The translations under genes and the position numbers were made by a program. From assembly GCA_964435305.1 (NCBI GenBank), contig CAYSZH010000004.1, forward strand, positions 1 through 64,000: a DNA stretch of 64,000 bases, read 5' to 3'. The stretch is from Granulosicoccus sp964435305 (GTDB lineage Bacteria > Pseudomonadota > Gammaproteobacteria > Granulosicoccales > Granulosicoccaceae). This document shows positions 60,280 to 64,000 of the stretch, in pieces. A model generated the notes under the pieces. That model saw only the letters and a list, made by a program, of their open reading frames with translations, was not told the origin of the DNA and did not search any database. Position 1 is the stretch's first letter. Each line of letters begins with the position of its first letter.

Positions 60280-61563
60280 ATGCTAATGCAATCGAGCACC
60301 CATATTCGTCAAAATAATGTCGCGTTCGTTCTGTTAATTTGGGTGCTTTTGCTTCTCGCCAGTTGTGATGCATCTAATCAGTCGTCGGCAAAACAAGTGG
60401 GTAGCACGGCACCAAATAATCAAAATCAGGTCAATAGTGCAATCACCCAATTGTTGCTGGAAAGCGCAAGAGAAGTTTATCGACGGTCAAAAGGCGACGT
60501 TGGATCAGAAGATATTTCGTTTCAAACACCAACCGCTGAGTTGGAAAACCCATCTCATGCCTGGCTTAGAAACGATGCACCAGTAGAGTCATGGCAGTAT
60601 TTTGCGATGCTGCAGAATGACGACAATCAATGGATCGCTTGGCAGCAACGTTTTGATCGAGCTCGAGTGCGCCCGGGATATAGGCAAAAAAGTCAGGCCC
60701 TTCTAACAAATAAATCGACATCGGATTGGGAATTTTCGGATGTGATGCTGGCAAGCACATCTGTTTGGAACGACACCGGCGCAGAGGCTGTGCTGTTTGA
60801 GCAAGACGCTCAACGGGTGGCTTTGGGGCTGGCAGGCGCAAGGGCAGACGCCCGAGAGGGTAGCGGGGAAACGGACACCGCTCGTATTTGGGTCGATCAG
60901 ATACAGGCGTTGGTTCAAGCGCCGAGCTACGCGAGCAACACGACGAGTAACTGCGGTATTTCTCACGAGCTGACAGCACCGGGCGTTTTACTGAGCCTGG
61001 CTGCGTCTCAATGTCCGCAAATTGAGGGCGCGAACGAATTGACTGCCACGGTATTTGTGCATCAGGCTAAAGGCCAGTTGGATTTGGATGGCAATCCACA
61101 GGGTGTTGTTGGAACCGCCTGGAGCCGCCACTTGTTCGGCCCGCCACCTGGCAAAGCGGCTGCTGCTGTGGTTTTAGACAGAGTATGGCTCGCATTGGAT
61201 AACGGCTGGCAGCTGGAATTGGATCGAACCCGGCGTGCATCTGGCAATGGTCCTTCAACGGTACTGGCGAAATGGCAAATACCCATTAATAGCACTACAA
61301 ACAGTCGGCCTGTTGAGAACGATCAGCGCTATACCTTAAAAATCTCAGATACAGTGTTGTTCGAAGATAGGCAATCTAAAACTGAAGGTGTAAAGGTAGA
61401 TACATGGATTCTTCGTGATCCGGATACTGGCTTGGATCTAACCTTAACGCCTTTGAATTTGAATAATATAATACTGGCACCTGATTCGCCCGTCTGGTTT
61501 GGCGCAGTCACCGTGAGTGGTGGACAGACAGGGGTCGGTTTTATTGAATACCAGTTGTTATGA
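60280..61563 (+). CDS. AttH/CrtC-like lipocalin-fold lipoprotein (divergent)
   Basis: 427-aa lipoprotein. The signal peptide ends with lipobox LASC (about residue 29), followed by a polar linker. The body resembles the AttH/hydroxyneurosporene-synthase-like fold, often annotated as predicted secreted hydrolase: SWQYFAMLQNDDNQWIAWQQ at the start, a DVMLASTSVWN strand, and VVGTAWSRHLFGPPP, the counterpart of the usual G-x-A-W-x-D-H-x-F block. Asp is replaced by Arg in that block, so catalysis may be lost. Its stop overlaps the cytochrome start (ATGA). Function unknown; the pairing suggests a periplasmic or outer-membrane oxidative process. Confidence 0.65.
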   Translation: MLMQSSTHIRQNNVAFVLLIWVLLLLASCDASNQSSAKQVGSTAPNNQNQVNSAITQLLLESAREVYRRSKGDVGSEDISFQTPTAELENPSHAWLRNDAPVESWQYFAMLQNDDNQWIAWQQRFDRARVRPGYRQKSQALLTNKSTSDWEFSDVMLASTSVWNDTGAEAVLFEQDAQRVALGLAGARADAREGSGETDTARIWVDQIQALVQAPSYASNTTSNCGISHELTAPGVLLSLAASQCPQIEGANELTATVFVHQAKGQLDLDGNPQGVVGTAWSRHLFGPPPGKAAAAVVLDRVWLALDNGWQLELDRTRRASGNGPSTVLAKWQIPINSTTNSRPVENDQRYTLKISDTVLFEDRQSKTEGVKVDTWILRDPDTGLDLTLTPLNLNNIILAPDSPVWFGAVTVSGGQTGVGFIEYQLL

Positions 61564-63152
61564 AGAAGATTGCTCGCCTGATGTATCGGGACTTTTTTTA
61601 TTTTATTCTATTGCGTGTAAGGTCAGGTGTCCCACGTACTGTCATGTGCGCGCTATGTCTGTTGGTAGTATGTGCCTGTAAAGATGATGCTCCGGATACT
61701 GCCAATGTTGTTCATAGCAACATCACCAAGTCAGTCAAAAATGACGTAATAGCACTTGATGAAACACCACAGCAGGTCTTAGCTGCCGCCGATGTGCAGA
61801 TTGCCGAACCTGGCTTTATTCCTGTGGCAGCGCAACGTGAAGGTGATGCCGAAAAGGGGCGCGATGCTTTACTTAACTCTTCCATCGTGAACTGTGGTAT
61901 CCCACATCGTGTTTTTAAACAGTTGCCTTTAGAAATCGAAACCTTGCCCGGGCGAACAGGTGCTGGAGCACAATTGCCCTACGACAGTAATTTGATTCGT
62001 GATTCAAACGGCGTAGAAATTGTGGCCAGCAATTGCCTGACTTGTCATGCTGCGCCGTTGTTCGGTGATGTTGTCGTCGGGCTTGGAAACGAATTCCGGG
62101 ATTTTACGCAAAACCCTTCAATTTTTGTGGAACGTGTTGGTGCTCTCGTATCGGGTGATGATGAAGTCAAAGCCTGGGAGAAATACGCTAATCGAATTGC
62201 CGCGATATCCCCATTTATGCAAATGGAAACCGCTGGAACCAACCCTGCAAATAATCTGACTTTTGCATTAATGGCGCATCGTGATCCTCTGACAATGGCT
62301 TGGTCAGAGAACCCGCTCATATCATTGCCAAGTAAGGACCCACCGCCGGTTAGTGTCCCACCCTGGTGGCGCATGAGTAAAAAAAATGCCATGTTCTGGA
62401 TGGGTGAGGGGCGCGGTGATCATGCAAGTATCATGATGACAGCCGCGATTTTATGCACAGATTCTGTTGATGAGATGCGCCAGCTTGACTCAATTTCTGC
62501 TGATATACGTGCCTTTATTGCCAGCCTTGAACCCCCAGCATACCCATTTGAAATTAATCAAAAACTGGCTAACGCTGGAGAATCGGTATTTGAGGCCAAC
62601 TGCAGCCAGTGCCATGGGCGCTATAGCGATACCCCGGAGTACCCCAACAGGCTGGTGGCTTTGGATTTGGTGGGAACCGATCCAGTCCTTTCAGAACAAG
62701 CTTTGAACAAAAACCTGGTGTACGCGGAATGGTTTAATGTGTCGCTCTTTTCGGAATCTGCTACGGCCATGCCGGCCCGGGGCTACGTGGCGCCACCACT
62801 TGATGGGATCTGGTCCACTGCACCGTTCCTGCATAACGGTAGCGTACCCACTATCCGCGCTCTGCTGGATAGCAAATTGCGTCCACAAGTGTGGCGGCAT
62901 GTTGAAACCAATAGCGCTGAGCGCTCCAGCTATGATCAGGACAATCTTGGCTGGAAATTTATTTCACTCGACCCCGAATCTTCCAAGCTTGGCGACGTGA
63001 GTCAAACCAGCGCTGATAGTGGTTTTGCTGGGGAGGATCGATGGCTGTACGATACGCGCAAAACTGGCCATAGTGCGCAGGGGCATATTTTTGGTGATGG
63101 GTTAACATCAGCGCAACGGGATGCTGTGCTGGAATATTTAAAAACACTGTAA
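61560..63152 (+). CDS. RoxA-like diheme c-type cytochrome
   Basis: 530-aa exported cytochrome. An N-terminal hydrophobic signal with a lipobox-like VCAC (about 38-41) suggests a lipoprotein. Two CxxCH haem sites are present, in NCLTCHAAPLF (about 160) and NCSQCHGRYSD (about 348). The region between (MFWMGEGRGDHASIMMTAAIL) and the C-terminal YVAPPLDGIWSTAPFLHNGSVPT, with final YDTRKTGHSAQGHIFG, matches the RoxA/cytochrome c peroxidase-like superfamily, whose best-known member cleaves rubber by dioxygenation. The true substrate here is unknown. Translationally coupled to the AttH-like lipoprotein. Confidence 0.82.
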   Translation: MKKIARLMYRDFFYFILLRVRSGVPRTVMCALCLLVVCACKDDAPDTANVVHSNITKSVKNDVIALDETPQQVLAAADVQIAEPGFIPVAAQREGDAEKGRDALLNSSIVNCGIPHRVFKQLPLEIETLPGRTGAGAQLPYDSNLIRDSNGVEIVASNCLTCHAAPLFGDVVVGLGNEFRDFTQNPSIFVERVGALVSGDDEVKAWEKYANRIAAISPFMQMETAGTNPANNLTFALMAHRDPLTMAWSENPLISLPSKDPPPVSVPPWWRMSKKNAMFWMGEGRGDHASIMMTAAILCTDSVDEMRQLDSISADIRAFIASLEPPAYPFEINQKLANAGESVFEANCSQCHGRYSDTPEYPNRLVALDLVGTDPVLSEQALNKNLVYAEWFNVSLFSESATAMPARGYVAPPLDGIWSTAPFLHNGSVPTIRALLDSKLRPQVWRHVETNSAERSSYDQDNLGWKFISLDPESSKLGDVSQTSADSGFAGEDRWLYDTRKTGHSAQGHIFGDGLTSAQRDAVLEYLKTL

Positions 63153-63213
63153 GCGATTGCAACTGTCGCTAACCAGCATTCGGTTCAATTGATTACGTGC
63201 GAGGGATAAAGCA

Positions 63214-64000
63214 ATGCTTTTACAAACACCGTATCTTTTATTTCTAGGCGATGCCACTGATCCGTTGTCTGCCAAAGTGGCGCACGGAATCAAAGATTGG
63301 CGACCGGATAACTGTGTCGGTCAATTGCGCATGACGGGCTGCAATGCCGATGTTGGCATCGCTGAGCTAACCATTAAGCAGGCGGCGGAAAAGGGCGTAA
63401 AAACTCTGGTAGTCGGTGTAGCCAATCGTGGTGGAATCATTAGCGAATCCTGGATCTCGGTTTTCGAAGATGCCCTACGTGCCGGCATGGACATCGCATC
63501 TGGTTTGCATAATCTGCTTATTGACGAGCCTCAACTGGTAGCTCTAGCAGCATCAAACGGATGTAAGCTGATCGATGTTCGGGTTCCGCAGCAGGAATTT
63601 CCCATTGCTACTGGTAAAAAGCGTCAAGGTAAACGTTGTCTTGCAGTCGGTACCGACTGTTCCATTGGCAAAATGTATACAGCGCTCGCAATTGAAAAGG
63701 CGATGGCCAAACAGCAACGCAAAGCCACCTTTCGAGCCACTGGGCAAACCGGAATTTTGATCACTGGCAATGGTATCCCACTGGATGCGGTCGTTGCTGA
63801 TTTTATGGCCGGCTCAGTGGAATGGCTGACACCAGATAATGATGATGATCACTGGGATTTAATCGAAGGTCAGGGCAGTTTGTTTCATGCCAGTTATTCA
63901 GGTGTTACGCTTGCGTTAATTCATGGTGGCGCGCCTGATGCGCTCATCTTGTGTCATGAGCCTACGCGCACGCATATGCGGGGGCTACCAGAATATGCTT
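63214..64000 (+). CDS. dgcN: DUF1611 family protein, DgcN-like (3' partial)
   Basis: Starts at ATG 63214 with GAGGG eight bases upstream and runs off the right edge after 262 codons. Visible sequence matches the DUF1611 family: YLLFLGDATDPLSAKVAHGI, then VVGVANRGGII, ALRAGMDIASGLHN, the P-loop-like VGTDCSIGKMYTAL (about 149-162) and RATGQTGILITGNGIPLDAV. Members called DgcN are reported to N-acetylate D-glutamate in a route shared with the DgcA epimerase, whose gene usually follows. That partner would lie beyond the window. The gene is 61 bases downstream of the cytochrome gene. Confidence 0.8.
   Translation, partial: MLLQTPYLLFLGDATDPLSAKVAHGIKDWRPDNCVGQLRMTGCNADVGIAELTIKQAAEKGVKTLVVGVANRGGIISESWISVFEDALRAGMDIASGLHNLLIDEPQLVALAASNGCKLIDVRVPQQEFPIATGKKRQGKRCLAVGTDCSIGKMYTALAIEKAMAKQQRKATFRATGQTGILITGNGIPLDAVVADFMAGSVEWLTPDNDDDHWDLIEGQGSLFHASYSGVTLALIHGGAPDALILCHEPTRTHMRGLPEYA

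Noticed and set aside
1..64000. tRNA or rRNA genes, CRISPR arrays, insertion sequences, prophage
   Set aside because: I looked for tRNA T-loop patterns, evenly spaced repeats, transposase or integrase motifs and terminal inverted repeats and saw none; a dedicated scan could still find a diverged case.

Overview
The window looks like a chromosomal segment from a marine gammaproteobacterium. The supporting signs are classical gamma-type housekeeping genes (glyA, a class II pyrC, glgB/A/C/P/X), roughly 50% GC, Fur- and MntR-type metal control, and a cluster resembling dimethylsulfoniopropionate (DMSP)/methanethiol metabolism. Genus cannot be determined from the sequence alone. I see no rRNA, tRNA, CRISPR array, transposase, integrase or phage gene.

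Layout. 1-1548: ABC-2 exporter pair, ATPase cut by the left edge. 1580-4140: glyA, a LysE-type exporter and a DUF6194 protein. 4410-5438: a propeller-type lipoprotein gene broken by an in-frame TAG. 5538-9796: a divergent sulfur/C1 module. One arm encodes an SBP56 (methanethiol oxidase family) protein, a [2Fe-2S] ferredoxin and a CoA-binding protein; the other encodes an IclR regulator and a DmdA-like demethylase. 9833-12719: ferric iron ABC transporter (binding protein and fused permease, no ATPase here) behind a Fur box. 12720-19974: an AT-richer accessory stretch of small secreted or membrane proteins and two large divergent lipoproteins that share a C-terminal module. 19994-25297: SitABCD-type Mn/Fe transporter, divergent mntR with a palindromic operator, then pyrC.

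25287-36509: mixed metabolic genes. These are a DUF1479 protein, fatty acid desaturase, PLP decarboxylase, M20 amidohydrolase, CPA2 antiporter with a TrkA-N domain, a 2OG-Fe(II) oxygenase, a class III cyclase fused to an FHA domain, pncA and a coiled-coil OmpA protein. 36671-46556: complete glycogen metabolism locus, with glgC-glgA-glgB on the minus strand and glgP-glgX on the plus strand. A lone membrane domain resembling the N-terminus of LtaS-type sulfatases and a DUF535 protein follow it.

48559-59637: a Wzx/Wzy-type exopolysaccharide cluster on the minus strand. It encodes a Wzc-like co-polymerase/tyrosine kinase, an ExoY-like initiating transferase, a WecG/TagA transferase, flippase, two GT2 enzymes, polymerase, GalE and a secreted GH16 glycanase. 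No outer-membrane Wza or Wzb phosphatase is seen. 60280-64000: an AttH/CrtC-like lipoprotein translationally coupled to a RoxA-like diheme c-type cytochrome, then a DUF1611/DgcN gene cut by the right edge.

The most interesting parts are the DmdA/SBP56 module, the divergent lipoprotein pair with a shared uncharacterised C-terminal domain, and the AttH-like/diheme cytochrome pair. Family assignments come from remembered motifs and protein similarity; no database search was run.
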